From contig NZ_CP046914.1 in NCBI RefSeq assembly GCF_009789675.1, positions 868,001 to 932,000 of the forward strand: DNA of 64,000 nucleotides, written 5' to 3'. Positions 11,393-19,720 of this stretch are shown here, piece by piece; position 1 is the stretch's first letter, and each line of letters starts with the position of its first letter. The position numbers were made by a program, and so were the translations under genes. The notes beneath the pieces are model-generated. The model saw only the letters and a list, made by a program, of their open reading frames with translations, did no database searches and had not been told where the DNA came from. The DNA is from Paraburkholderia acidisoli. Its GTDB lineage: Bacteria > Pseudomonadota > Gammaproteobacteria > Burkholderiales > Burkholderiaceae.

Positions 11393-11545
11393 TTAGAGCG
11401 CGTGCTGCACCGTGCGCGCCGAGCTGCTGATGTCCTGGCCGAAGCCGGCCACCGTGTTGCAGCCCGAAAGGGCCACGAGCGCGCCCGCCAGCGACATCAG
11501 CGCGATGAAACGCACGCTCGCGCGGCCAATCACATTCGTTTTCAT
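11393..11545 (-). CDS. Entericidin-like small lipoprotein
   Basis: This 50-residue frame starts MKTNVIGRASVRFIALMSLA. It has a hydrophobic signal sequence ending in the lipobox LSGC (mature cysteine about residue 30) and a tiny mature part starting CNTVAGFGQDIS, which matches the entericidin A/B family (N-T-x-x-G-x-G-x-D-I). Entericidins are small outer-membrane lipoproteins, known in E. coli as a bacteriolysis-linked pair; no antidote partner is visible here. The ATG is 2 bp past the leuC stop (TGAGCATG), so it is probably translationally coupled to leuC. It is a stable resident of the Burkholderia leu operon rather than an insertion. Confidence 0.85.
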   Translation of the reverse strand: MKTNVIGRASVRFIALMSLAGALVALSGCNTVAGFGQDISSSARTVQHAL

Positions 11546-11547
11546 GC

Positions 11548-12957
11548 TCAACCCAACTTGCGAATATCGACGAAATGGCCTTCGATGGCCGCCGCGGCCG
11601 CCATGGCCGGGCTCACCAGATGCGTGCGGCCACCCGCGCCCTGACGTCCTTCGAAATTACGGTTGGACGTGGAGGCGCAGCGCTCGCCCGGATCGAGACG
11701 GTCGGCGTTCATCGCGAGACACATCGAGCAACCCGGCTCGCGCCATTCGAAGCCCGCGTCGACGAACACTTTGTCCAGACCTTCGCGCTCGGCTTGTTCC
11801 TTCACGAGACCCGAGCCCGGCACGACCATCGCGAGACGGATGTTCGAGGCCACGCGGCGGCCCAGCTTCTTCACGACGTACGCGGCGGCGCGCAGGTCTT
11901 CGATACGCGCGTTGGTGCACGAACCCACGAAGATCTTGTCGAGCTTGATCGACTCGATGGGCGTGTTCGGTTCGAGCGCCATGTATTGCAGCGCGCGTTC
12001 CATGGCGTCGCGCTTGACCGGGTCCTTCTCGCGCTCGGGGTCCGGCACGCGGCTGTCCACCGCCGTGACCATTTCCGGCGACGTGCCCCACGTGACTTGC
12101 GGCACGATGTCGGCGGCGGACAGCTCGACCACGCGGTCGAAATGCGCGCCGTCGTCCGACTTGAACTGCTTCCAGTACTCCACGGCCTGGTTCCATTCCG
12201 CGCCTTGCGGCGAGAACGGACGACCCTTCAGGTACTCGATGGTGGTGTCGTCCACCGCGACCATGCCGGCGCGCGCGCCGCCTTCGATCGCCATGTTGCA
12301 GACCGTCATGCGGCCTTCCATCGACAAACCGCGGATCATCGAGCCGCCGAACTCCATGGCGTAGCCCGTGCCGCCCGCCGTGCCGATCTTGCCGATGATG
12401 GCGAGCACGATGTCCTTGGCCGTGCAGCCGCGCGGCAGCGTGCCTTCGACCTTCACGAGCATGTTCTTGCTCTTCTTTTGCAGCAGCGTTTGCGTGGCCA
12501 GCACGTGCTCGACTTCCGAGGTGCCGATACCGTGCGCGAGCGCGCCGAACGCACCGTGCGTGGACGTGTGCGAGTCGCCGCAGACGATGGTCATGCCCGG
12601 CAGCGTCGCGCCCTGCTCCGGACCGACGATGTGCACGATGCCCTGACGCAGGTCGTTCATCTTGAACTGCGTGATGCCGTAGGCGTCGCAGTTCGAATCG
12701 AGCGTGTCCACCTGAAGCTTCGAGACCGGGTCGGCGATGCCGTGGCTGCGGTCGGTGGTGGGCACGTTGTGGTCGGACACCGCGAGGTTCGCGCTGATGC
12801 GCCACACCGGGCGCTCATGCAGCTTCAGACCTTCGAAAGCCTGCGGGCTGGTGACTTCGTGCAGCAGATGACGGTCGATGTAAAGGAGCGTCGTGCCGTC
12901 GTCTTCCGTGTGGACCACATGCGTGTCCCACAATTTGTCGTAGAGCGTCTTTGCCAT
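11548..12957 (-). CDS. leuC: 3-isopropylmalate dehydratase large subunit
   Basis: LeuC carries the [4Fe-4S] cluster of isopropylmalate isomerase. The 469-residue protein has the cluster cysteines in VGSCTNAR and GCSMCLAMN, and the conserved [19 protein letters not shown] and GTSEVEH motifs. It is the first gene of the leu operon. A likely extended -10 (TGG-CATAAT on the minus strand, 13040-13045) lies about 85 bp upstream. Confidence 0.98.
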   Translation of the reverse strand: MAKTLYDKLWDTHVVHTEDDGTTLLYIDRHLLHEVTSPQAFEGLKLHERPVWRISANLAVSDHNVPTTDRSHGIADPVSKLQVDTLDSNCDAYGITQFKMNDLRQGIVHIVGPEQGATLPGMTIVCGDSHTSTHGAFGALAHGIGTSEVEHVLATQTLLQKKSKNMLVKVEGTLPRGCTAKDIVLAIIGKIGTAGGTGYAMEFGGSMIRGLSMEGRMTVCNMAIEGGARAGMVAVDDTTIEYLKGRPFSPQGAEWNQAVEYWKQFKSDDGAHFDRVVELSAADIVPQVTWGTSPEMVTAVDSRVPDPEREKDPVKRDAMERALQYMALEPNTPIESIKLDKIFVGSCTNARIEDLRAAAYVVKKLGRRVASNIRLAMVVPGSGLVKEQAEREGLDKVFVDAGFEWREPGCSMCLAMNADRLDPGERCASTSNRNFEGRQGAGGRTHLVSPAMAAAAAIEGHFVDIRKLG

Positions 12958-13379
12958 GATGTGCGGGGATGTTTTGACTGCGGGGCAATACGTTGTCCTG
13001 GCGCGATACGGTGTTGCTCAGGCATCGCGGCGTGTCACGATTATGCCACGCAGTGGCCCGCGCCTGCAGAAGCCCAAAGCAAAAAAGCGATAAAAAACAG
13101 TGAGTTGGGTGGTAGTGACGATACCTGTATCGGCGTTACCCGGCGCATTGGCGCGACGCCTTGCCCCCACATCCACCCTCGCGAATGCGGCGAAATCCTT
13201 GTTTTTGCGACAATTTTTTTAGAACGTTTCGTCGATGCGGGACGCACTGATGGTGCCAGATTGGGCACGTCGATTGCGACATGAGCGCCGCCGAACGTCG
13301 GTGCAGCCCGCGGTAACTCCATCGTGGAAACGCATCGCATGCACGACGCCACGGCCGTACCGGCAATTCTGGAGGCCTC
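12958..13379. other. Divergent promoter region between leuC and the mipA-like gene
   Basis: No gene is seen. A minus-strand CATAAT hexamer preceded by TGG (13040-13045) is the best candidate for the leuC promoter. Short AT-rich stretches occur near 13080-13100 and 13200-13220. No leader peptide or attenuator for leucine control was recognised. Confidence 0.5.
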
Positions 13380-14303
13380 ATGCCACTCGCACTTCGCAAC
13401 GCGCACGACACAACGAACAAAACACGCAAGACGTTGCGCCGCCGACAGGCCACGATGCACGGCGCACGCCGCACCTCGCTCGCGGTCACGGCCTGCGCGC
13501 TCGCCGCGCTCACGCCGCGCGCGCAGGCACAAACGCCTTCGCCGCTCGGCGAATGGCAGTATTCCGCCGGCATTCCGCTCGAGAAGCTCTATCAGCCGAA
13601 TCAACCCGACTGGGCCGTGCGACTCGGTGTGGGCTCGACCTTCGAGCCGCGTTACGACGGCTCCGACCGCTACCACATGATGGCCGGCCCGAGCCTCGAC
13701 CTGCGCTACAAGGACATCCTGTTCGGCTCGACGGGCGAAGGCTTCGGCGCGAACGTGCTCCAGGGCCAGAACTGGCGCGTGAGCGTGGCGGCCGCGTACG
13801 ACCTCGGGCGCCGCGCGCACGACGACCCCACGCGCCTGAACGGCATGGGCAACATCAACCCGGCGCCGCTGCTGAAGATCGCGGGCGAATACGTGGTGTC
13901 GAAGGACTTCCCGCTCGTGATGCGCGCGGCGTTCACGCGCAGCTTCGGCGGCTCGAACGGCTGGACCGCTGACCTCGGCGCCTACATGCCGCTGCCGGGC
14001 AGCAACGAGAGCTTCTACTGGTTCGCGGGCCCGTCCGTCACCTTCGCCGACTCGAACTACATGCAAAGCTGGTTCGGCGTGACGCCGCAGCAGTCGGTGG
14101 ATTCCGGCTACCGCCAGTACGATGCGAGCGCGGGTTTGAAGTCGGCGGGCTTCGGCATCACCATGGTCTACTTCGTCAACAAGCACTGGTTCGTGAGCGC
14201 CGACGGCGCGCTCAAACGTTTGCTCGGCAGCGCCGCGCGCAGCCCGATCATCCAGACGAAGACCGAAGGCGTCTGCGACGTCTCGATCAACTACCAGTTT
14301 TGA
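13380..14303 (+). CDS. MipA/OmpV-family outer-membrane protein
   Basis: The 307-residue protein matches the MipA/OmpV family of outer-membrane beta-barrels, some of which scaffold the lytic transglycosylase MltA. It has a signal segment ending AQAQ around residue 50 and a body of alternating amphipathic strands with GSTFEPRYDGSDRY and GPSLDLRYKD motifs. It ends in VSINYQF, the terminal aromatic expected for BAM-dependent insertion. The start at 13380 has GGAGG four bases upstream. A second ATG at 13455 (MHGARRTS) gives a more ordinary signal peptide and may be the real start. Confidence 0.85.
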   Translation: MPLALRNAHDTTNKTRKTLRRRQATMHGARRTSLAVTACALAALTPRAQAQTPSPLGEWQYSAGIPLEKLYQPNQPDWAVRLGVGSTFEPRYDGSDRYHMMAGPSLDLRYKDILFGSTGEGFGANVLQGQNWRVSVAAAYDLGRRAHDDPTRLNGMGNINPAPLLKIAGEYVVSKDFPLVMRAAFTRSFGGSNGWTADLGAYMPLPGSNESFYWFAGPSVTFADSNYMQSWFGVTPQQSVDSGYRQYDASAGLKSAGFGITMVYFVNKHWFVSADGALKRLLGSAARSPIIQTKTEGVCDVSINYQF

Positions 14304-14410
14304 GGATGCGGCCGGCGCGCACAGAGCGCTGGCCGTCGATCACGGCACGGCCGGAAAAACGAACCGCGAATCCGCCGATACAGTCCAACCAGGCGCGCCT
14401 GCGAGCCGCG

Positions 14411-14773
14411 CTATTTGCAACCGGCGTCGCCGTACGCCTGCTGCGCATCGTTCACCCGGTAGCGTGCTTGGAGATCGGTTTGCGACTCCACATTGCGCCC
14501 ATCTCTTCCATAGTTCGGATTCCCAACCGAAGCCGCATTGCCCGGTTGCGGGCCGAGCGAGTCCACATAGGTTTTCGCGAGGTCCCGGCAACGGCGTGCA
14601 GCGTCGGCGTCGTTCGCGGCCGGCGATGTCGTCACGGTGTTGAGATTGCGCTGAAGCGCTCCGCCGTACTGGTGCGGCGCGCCTTCGGCGGAACCGGTTT
14701 GCGCGTGAGCGACGCACGTTAGCGCGACGGTCGAAAGGGTCGAAATAATAACAAGACAACGACGAAGATTCAT
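14411..14773 (-). CDS. Small secreted hypothetical protein
   Basis: The 120-residue frame starts MNLRRCLVIISTLSTVALTC with a signal peptide likely cleaved after VAHA. The mature 95 residues are polar, with NPNYGRDGRNV near the middle and a final DAGCK. Two cysteines remain after the signal (RRC and the one before the last residue) and could form a disulphide. I do not recognise the family. It is divergent from terC, with about 250 bp between the two starts, and convergent with the MipA-like gene. No strong ribosome site precedes the ATG. Confidence 0.65.
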   Translation of the reverse strand: MNLRRCLVIISTLSTVALTCVAHAQTGSAEGAPHQYGGALQRNLNTVTTSPAANDADAARRCRDLAKTYVDSLGPQPGNAASVGNPNYGRDGRNVESQTDLQARYRVNDAQQAYGDAGCK

Positions 14774-14913
14774 GGTGATGGATGGCGCAAAGCGTGGCGG
14801 GCCGCCATCGTAGCAACGCCTCAATGCGGCCGTGCTGACGCCCATCAAGCCCGATTCCCGCGCCGAATCTTTCACCGCGAATCTTTCACGGTTTCGCCTT
14901 CCTCGTCGCGCGC

Positions 14914-14945
14914 TCATTCTCCGCTCATTCGACACCGTCAGACTG
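14914..14945 (+). promoter_or_regulatory. Tandem CTCATT box in front of terC
   Basis: Two copies of CTCATTC start at 14914 and 14925, giving the direct repeat CTCATTCTCCGCTCATTC with an 11-bp period, one turn of DNA. The same arrangement recurs at 16037-16054. Hexamer-N5-hexamer repeats are the known binding architecture of PmrA/QseB-type OmpR-family regulators, and one is encoded at 17032-17688. A weak -10-like hexamer (CAGACT) starts 9 bp after the second copy. Confidence 0.55.
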
Positions 14946-15006
14946 ACCCGATCGCCCGGACGCGCCAGCAACGCCGCATGCGCGTAGCCGGGGTTCACCT
15001 CTGACA
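14935..15006 (+). other. Structured leader of terC (candidate)
   Basis: An outer stem can form between GTCAGA near 14938 and TCTGAC near 15000. It encloses nested stems CCCGG/CCGGG and CGCG/CGCG that share an A/TAG internal loop. Many terC/alx genes are preceded by the manganese-sensing yybP-ykoY riboswitch, but I could not match its conserved loops, so this is only a candidate leader fold. Confidence 0.25.
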
Positions 15007-15020
15007 CAAGGACCGTCATC

Positions 15021-16031
15021 ATGTTCGCGCCGCTCGTCGCCGCCTCCTTCCTCGGCCAGCCGTTGTGGCTCTGGGTCGCCTTTCTCGCGGTCGTACTCGT
15101 GTTGCTCGCGCTCGACCTGGGCGTGCTGCACCGGCGCGACCGCGAGATCGGCATACGCGAAAGTCTCTGGCTCTCGCTCGGCTATATCGTCATCGGCGTG
15201 GCGTTCGGCGGCTTTATCGGGTGGCAGCTCGGCACCCAGGCGGCCAGCGAATACATCACCGGCTATCTGATCGAAAAATCGCTGTCGCTCGACAACGTGT
15301 TCGTGATCGCGTCGATTTTCGGTGCGCTCGCGGTGCCGCGCCAGTATCAGCATCGCGTGCTGTTCTGGGGCATCGTCGGCGTGCTGGTGCTGCGCGCGCT
15401 CATGGTCGGGCTCGGCGCCGCGCTGGTCGCGCAGTTCGAGTGGATGCTGTACGGGTTCGGCATTTTCCTCGCGGCCACGGGCGTGAAAATGCTTGTGGGC
15501 AAGCCGGCCGAACCGGGCGTGCAGGACAGCGCCGTGCTGCGCTGGCTGCGCCGCGTGGTGCCGATCACGCCGCGCATCGAAGGCCGCGCGTTCGTGGTGC
15601 GGCGCGCGCATCCGGCCACCGGCAAAGCCGCGCTGTTCGCCACGCCGCTGCTGATCGCGCTGCTCATGATCGAGTTCGCCGACCTGATTTTCGCCGTCGA
15701 TTCGATCCCCGCGATCTTCTCGATCACGACCGATCCGTTCATCGTCTACACAAGCAACATCTTCGCCGTGCTGGGGCTGCGCGCGCTGTTCTTCGCGCTC
15801 GCCGCAATGGCGCACCGCTTCCCCTACCTCAAGCACGCGCTCGCGCTCGTGCTGGTGTTCATCGGCGCGAAGATCTTTCTGGTGGGACTCATCGGCAAGA
15901 TTCCGGCGCCCGTGAGTCTGGGCGTGACGATGACGCTGCTCGTGGGCGGCGTGGTGGTGTCGCTGTTCAAGACACGGGGCGCGAAGCACGCGGCCCAGGA
16001 CCCGGCGAAGGCGCGAGCCGGCGCCTCCTGA
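15021..16031 (+). CDS. TerC/Alx-family integral membrane protein
   Basis: The 336-residue protein is a TerC-family membrane protein, a family linked to tellurite resistance and to Mn2+ export (Alx, MeeF). It has about nine hydrophobic helices. The family signatures are present: LALDLGVLHRRD at about 27-38, EKSLSLDNVFV in the third helix region, and IEFADLIFAVDSIPAIF, whose acidic residues lie within the membrane and probably bind metal. The ATG at 15021 has AAGGA eight bases upstream. It stands alone downstream of a tandem CTCATT box and a possible structured leader; the zinc-ribbon gene begins 120 bp after it. Confidence 0.93.
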   Translation: MFAPLVAASFLGQPLWLWVAFLAVVLVLLALDLGVLHRRDREIGIRESLWLSLGYIVIGVAFGGFIGWQLGTQAASEYITGYLIEKSLSLDNVFVIASIFGALAVPRQYQHRVLFWGIVGVLVLRALMVGLGAALVAQFEWMLYGFGIFLAATGVKMLVGKPAEPGVQDSAVLRWLRRVVPITPRIEGRAFVVRRAHPATGKAALFATPLLIALLMIEFADLIFAVDSIPAIFSITTDPFIVYTSNIFAVLGLRALFFALAAMAHRFPYLKHALALVLVFIGAKIFLVGLIGKIPAPVSLGVTMTLLVGGVVVSLFKTRGAKHAAQDPAKARAGAS

Positions 16032-16036
16032 GCGTC

Positions 16037-16068
16037 CTCATTTTTCGCTCATTCTGCGTGGATACGAT
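16037..16068 (+). promoter_or_regulatory. Tandem CTCATT box in front of the zinc-ribbon/terB pair
   Basis: CTCATTTTTCGCTCATTC at 16037-16054 repeats CTCATT with an 11-bp period and differs from the terC box at only two of 18 positions. A TACGAT hexamer (16063-16068) starts 9 bp after it, at the same offset as in the terC promoter. That fits an activator site replacing the -35 element. Confidence 0.55.
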
Positions 16069-16151
16069 GGGTTTCATCGACGCCACGCCCTGCACGCAAC
16101 GCGGCAAGCCGCGCCCGGCGCGATGACCGGCCACTCAACACGGAGCGCATC

Positions 16152-16424
16152 ATGAAATGCCCGAACTGTCCCGACGTCACCCTGTCGCTCGCCGAGCGCC
16201 ACGGCGTGGAACTCGACTACTGCCCGCAGTGTCGCGGCGTCTGGCTCGATCGCGGCGAACTCGACAGGCTGATCGAGCGCGGTAACGGCGGCGGCCACCC
16301 GCGCCGCCACGACGACGACGAACGCGGCGGCTTCAACAGCCATCACGCGTCACGCCGCGCCCACGAGCGCCATGACGGACACGAGCGCCGCCGCAAATCG
16401 TGGCTCGGCGATCTGTTCGACTGA
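16152..16424 (+). CDS. Zinc-ribbon (zf-TFIIB-like) protein
   Basis: The 90-residue protein has a TFIIB-type zinc ribbon: CPNC at 3-6 and CPQC at about 25-28, followed by the family signature RGVWLDRGELDRL. The remainder is a His/Arg/Asp-rich tail (HPRRHDDDERGG, HHASRRAHERH) that could bind metal, and it ends WLGDLFD. Proteins of this family are small and of unknown function. GGAG lies just upstream of the ATG. It is followed after 68 bp by the TerB-like gene, and the two share the CTCATT promoter. Confidence 0.88.
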   Translation: MKCPNCPDVTLSLAERHGVELDYCPQCRGVWLDRGELDRLIERGNGGGHPRRHDDDERGGFNSHHASRRAHERHDGHERRRKSWLGDLFD

Positions 16425-16492
16425 GCATCGAACCGGCGCAAGCCGCGCCGCCGTTCCATCGACATCAAGCAAGCTGAAGAGGATTCCTGATC

Positions 16493-16903
16493 ATGCGTAC
16501 TTACACCTGCAACAGTCCCCAGGCCGCGGGCCGTATCGTCGCCATCGCGATGCTCGCCGACGGTCACCTGAGCAACGACGAACTCGTGGCCGTGCATCGC
16601 GCGCGCGTGGCCGAGCGGCTGGGTCTCGCGCCCGGCGAATTTGGCTCGATCATGCAAGGCCTGTGCGAAGACCTGCTGCTGACCAACGCGCACCTGAACT
16701 GGAGCGACGCGTGCAAGCTCGACTCCGACGTGATGCAGCAGGTCATGCTCGAACTCGACGATCCCGCGCTGCGCAGCAAGGTGCTGAATCTGTGCCACGT
16801 GGCCGTGTATGCCGACGGTCACGTGGCCGAAACCGAAACGGCGCTGCTCGCCGCGCTCAGCCGCGCGTGGCAGGAGGAACCGTGGCAACGCTTGCTGGCC
16901 TGA
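16493..16903 (+). CDS. TerB-like (DUF533/TerB family) protein
   Basis: The 136-residue protein is all-alpha and resembles the TerB/DjlA amino-terminal fold. It has two metal-site-like acidic loops, LADGHLSNDEL at about 22-32 and YADGHVAETET at about 106-116, which is the duplicated (A/x)DGxxxxxE signature of the family. TerB proteins accompany TerC in tellurite and envelope stress modules and are thought to bind divalent metal. The start has AGAGGA upstream. A double hairpin terminator follows the stop. Confidence 0.8.
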   Translation: MRTYTCNSPQAAGRIVAIAMLADGHLSNDELVAVHRARVAERLGLAPGEFGSIMQGLCEDLLLTNAHLNWSDACKLDSDVMQQVMLELDDPALRSKVLNLCHVAVYADGHVAETETALLAALSRAWQEEPWQRLLA

Positions 16904-16932
16904 CACCGCGAACACGTTGACGGGGGTTTGCG

Positions 16933-16996
16933 GGCGATGCGCGATCTCGCCGCGCATCGCGACTTTCCGGCGAGTCTTCGGTCTCGCCGTTTTTTA
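16933..16996 (+). terminator. Double hairpin terminator after the TerB-like gene
   Basis: A 10-bp perfect hairpin (GCGATGCGCG / CGCGCATCGC, 16934-16960) is followed immediately by CGGCGAG / CTCGCCG (16968-16989) and seven T. It separates the plus-strand ter genes from the convergent response-regulator gene. Confidence 0.85.
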
Positions 16997-17031
16997 TTCG
17001 CGCGCCCAAACGCTCTTACGGTCACACGCTC

Positions 17032-17688
17032 TCACACGCACACGGCCCAGCCGAGCCCGCGCACGTTGCGGATCACCGCGTGACCGAACTTGCGGCGCAC
17101 GCTGTAGATCACGGCGTCCACGGCGTTGCTTTCCACCTCTTCGCCCCAGCCGTAAAGCCGCTCCTCGAGCTGCTGCCGCGAGAGAATCGCGCCCGGCCGC
17201 TCCAGCAGCGCGAGCATCAGCGCGTATTCGCGCGCGGAAAGATCGTCGGAGGCACCGTCGAAGCTGAGGCGGCGCGCGTTCATGTCGAGCGTGACACGGC
17301 CGCTGCCCATGGTGGGCGAGGCGAAGCCCGATTTGCGGCGCACCACGGCGCGGATGCGCGCGAGCAGTTCCTTGCTCTCGAACGGCTTCACGAGGTAGTC
17401 GTCGGCGCCCAGATCGAGGCCTTCCACGCGCGTGTCCACGTCGTCGCGCGCGGTGATGATCAGCACGGGCGTGGCGTCCTGCGCCTCGCGCAAACCGCGC
17501 AGCACGTCGAGCCCGCTCATGTCGCCAAGACCGAGATCGAGCAGGATGGCGGTGTAGGAGCCGTCACGGATCGCGGCGCGCCCGCTCTCGCCCGTGCGCA
17601 CCCAATCGACGCTATACGACGCGTCCTTCAGTGCGCGCAGCAGCGCCGGCCCGATCAGCAGATCGTCTTCGATCAGCAGAATGCGCAT
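17032..17688 (-). CDS. OmpR-family response regulator (QseB/PmrA type)
   Basis: The 218-residue regulator has a receiver domain with phosphoacceptor D51 (ILLDLGLGD) and the acidic pair in IEDD. The switch lysine lies in LVKPFE. The carboxy-terminal winged helix starts near 125 and ends NVRGLGWAVCV. Sequence and length fit the QseB/PmrA group, which binds hexamer-N5-hexamer direct repeats. The ATG at 17688 has an AAAGGACGAGG ribosome site; a GTG 24 bases upstream is less likely. It is 20 bp downstream of its kinase gene. The tandem CTCATT boxes at 14914 and 16037 are plausible targets. Confidence 0.92.
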   Translation of the reverse strand: MRILLIEDDLLIGPALLRALKDASYSVDWVRTGESGRAAIRDGSYTAILLDLGLGDMSGLDVLRGLREAQDATPVLIITARDDVDTRVEGLDLGADDYLVKPFESKELLARIRAVVRRKSGFASPTMGSGRVTLDMNARRLSFDGASDDLSAREYALMLALLERPGAILSRQQLEERLYGWGEEVESNAVDAVIYSVRRKFGHAVIRNVRGLGWAVCV

Positions 17689-17708
17689 CGTCCTCGTCCT
17701 TTCATGAG

Positions 17709-19025
17709 TCACGCGAGCGGCAATTCGATGCTCGCGACCACGCCCGTTGTGCCGTCGCGGCGATTCTCCAGCGTCACGCGCCCGCGATAGCTTTGCGCCA
17801 GCGCCTGCGCGATGGCGAGACCGAGGCCGCTGCCCGGCGTGTCGTGGCCCGCCGCACGGAAAAACCGGTCGAACACGCGCGGCAGGTCGGCGGGCGCGAT
17901 GCCCGGCCCTTCGTCGATCACGTCGATCCTGACGTGCGAACCTTCGTGGCGCACCGCGATGTCCACGCGCGCGCCTTCGTGCCCGTAGCGGATCGCGTTG
18001 TCGACGAGATTGCGCACCAGAATCCGCAAGTCGGTCTCGGTCGCGCGCACGCTCACCTCGTCGAGACGCTCCACGCCCAGATCGATGCCGCGCGCGTCGG
18101 CGAGCGGCAGCAGGTCGGCCAGCACTTCGGTCACGAGCGCGGGGAGCGGCACGTTCACGAGCACGCGCTCTGCGCTGCCGATTTCCGCGCGCGCGAGGCC
18201 GAGCAATTGCGAGACGAGCGAGCCCGTGCGCGCCACACCACGCCGCAATTCGTCGAGGCGTTCGGGATATTGCCCCGGCGGCGCGTCGCGCAAATTGTCG
18301 ATCTGCAACTGCATGGCGGAGATCGGCGAGCGCAGTTCGTGCGCGGCATCGGCAATGAATTTGCGCTCCGCGTTCACGAGCACCGAAAGCCGCTCGATCA
18401 TGCGATTGATCGACTCCACGAACGGCCGCAATTCGACCGGCGCCTGCGCGGCTTCGAGCGGCTTCAGGTCATGCAGATCGACCTTCGCGGCGCGCCGCCC
18501 CACACGTTCCATCGGCCGCAGCGAGAGGCGCACCGTCACCGCGATCGTGAGCACGAGCAGCGGCAGCAGCGCGAGCACCGGCAGGAGGCTCCAGAACGCC
18601 ACGCGCAGCGCGTTGCGGTTGCGCATGCTGCGCGATTCGGCGACCTGGATGTACTCGTCGCCGGCCGCCAGCGCGAACACGTCCCACGCCTCGCCGTCGT
18701 AATCGACCGACGAAAAGCCGCTTTGCGAGCGTGGCAGCGCCAGCCGCGCGTTGCTGGTGCGGCTGGGCGCGGCGCCGTCGCCGGCGGACCAGATCTGCAC
18801 GACGAAGTCGTCGGAGGGCGAGCGCTCTCCCTGTGCTTCGCTCGCGCCGTGCGGCGTGCCTGTCTGCACGTGCGCGGCGGCGTCGCGCAAGCTCGCGTTG
18901 AACTCGCTCGCGAGGCTACGCACCACCAGAAACGTGCCGAGCGCGCCCAGCACGCCCACGAGCAGCGCGAGCGTGCCGATCGCGATGCTCAGGCGTCGAT
19001 GCAGCGAATGCGCGGCGAAGAACAT
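17709..19025 (-). CDS. Sensor histidine kinase (QseC type)
   Basis: The 438-residue inner-membrane kinase has a first membrane helix at about 13-36, a periplasmic sensor of roughly 115 residues and a second helix at about 155-178. The phosphorylated histidine is in FIADAAHELRSP. The ATPase domain has the N box LVRNLVDNAIRYG, G1 box DEGPGI and G2 box GSGLGLAIA. It most resembles QseC/PmrB-type kinases. The signal is unknown; the periplasmic part has no obvious iron-binding ExxE pair. Unusually, the kinase gene comes first and the regulator second in the operon. Confidence 0.93.
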   Translation of the reverse strand: MFFAAHSLHRRLSIAIGTLALLVGVLGALGTFLVVRSLASEFNASLRDAAAHVQTGTPHGASEAQGERSPSDDFVVQIWSAGDGAAPSRTSNARLALPRSQSGFSSVDYDGEAWDVFALAAGDEYIQVAESRSMRNRNALRVAFWSLLPVLALLPLLVLTIAVTVRLSLRPMERVGRRAAKVDLHDLKPLEAAQAPVELRPFVESINRMIERLSVLVNAERKFIADAAHELRSPISAMQLQIDNLRDAPPGQYPERLDELRRGVARTGSLVSQLLGLARAEIGSAERVLVNVPLPALVTEVLADLLPLADARGIDLGVERLDEVSVRATETDLRILVRNLVDNAIRYGHEGARVDIAVRHEGSHVRIDVIDEGPGIAPADLPRVFDRFFRAAGHDTPGSGLGLAIAQALAQSYRGRVTLENRRDGTTGVVASIELPLA

Positions 19026-19213
19026 GAAGCGTTCCGTAGGAGAAAGTACGTTCCATCATAAGGGATTCGCCGATACCGCCAACCGCGGGCGGCGCGGGCG
19101 CGCCTTGCCTCGACCTGAGCGGGCGCGTGGCGCGCGCGACGCGTTTCGCAGTGCTAGATTATTTGGCTCGCAGCGTGCGCGCATGGCCTCATGCGCCAAA
19201 ACAGGAGACGATC

Positions 19214-19678
19214 ATGAGCGACACCTCGCAACGCCCGACATTCGGCCCCGCCGTCTACTACCGCGACCCGTTCGCGGCGCTCGAGTGGCTCGAAAAGGCG
19301 TTCGGCTTCACGCGGCAATTCGTGGTGACAACGCCGGACGGCAAGCTCGGCCACTCGGAGATGCGTTTCGGCGACGGCTACGTGATGGTGTGCGGCGGAT
19401 GGCCCGGCACGCCCGCCACGAGTCCCGCCGCGCTCGACGGCAAGAACACGCAGTCGGTGCACGTGCAGCTCGCGAGCGGTCTGGACGCGCATTGCGAACG
19501 CGCCCGCGCCGCGGGCGCGAAAATCGTGCGCGAACCGGAAGACCAGTTCTACGGCGACCGCGTGTATGCGGCCGTGGACCCCGAAGGCCACGTGTGGAGC
19601 TTCGGCGAAACCGTGCGCCAGGTCACGCGCGAGGAAGCCGAACAGGCAAGCGGCTTGAAGATCGACGGCTGGGTTTGA
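19214..19678 (+). CDS. VOC-superfamily (glyoxalase/bleomycin-resistance-like) protein
   Basis: The 154-residue protein has the paired beta-alpha-beta-beta-beta modules of the vicinal oxygen chelate fold, with AVYYRDPFAALEWLEKAFGF in the first half and VYAAVDPEGHVWSFGE near the end. The second half matches PhnB/YybH-type VOC proteins. Substrate is unknown. The ATG at 19214 has AGGAG upstream; the longer in-frame extension is not supported. It stands alone, divergent from the kinase and convergent with gltA. Confidence 0.85.
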   Translation: MSDTSQRPTFGPAVYYRDPFAALEWLEKAFGFTRQFVVTTPDGKLGHSEMRFGDGYVMVCGGWPGTPATSPAALDGKNTQSVHVQLASGLDAHCERARAAGAKIVREPEDQFYGDRVYAAVDPEGHVWSFGETVRQVTREEAEQASGLKIDGWV

Positions 19679-19720
19679 GCAGACCGCATCGACACGCCGT
19701 ATCGAACCCGTCGGCAAAAG

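Noticed and set aside
14935..15006. A confident yybP-ykoY riboswitch call before terC
   Set aside because: Stems can be drawn, but the conserved loop sequences of that family are not evident. It is kept only as a candidate leader.
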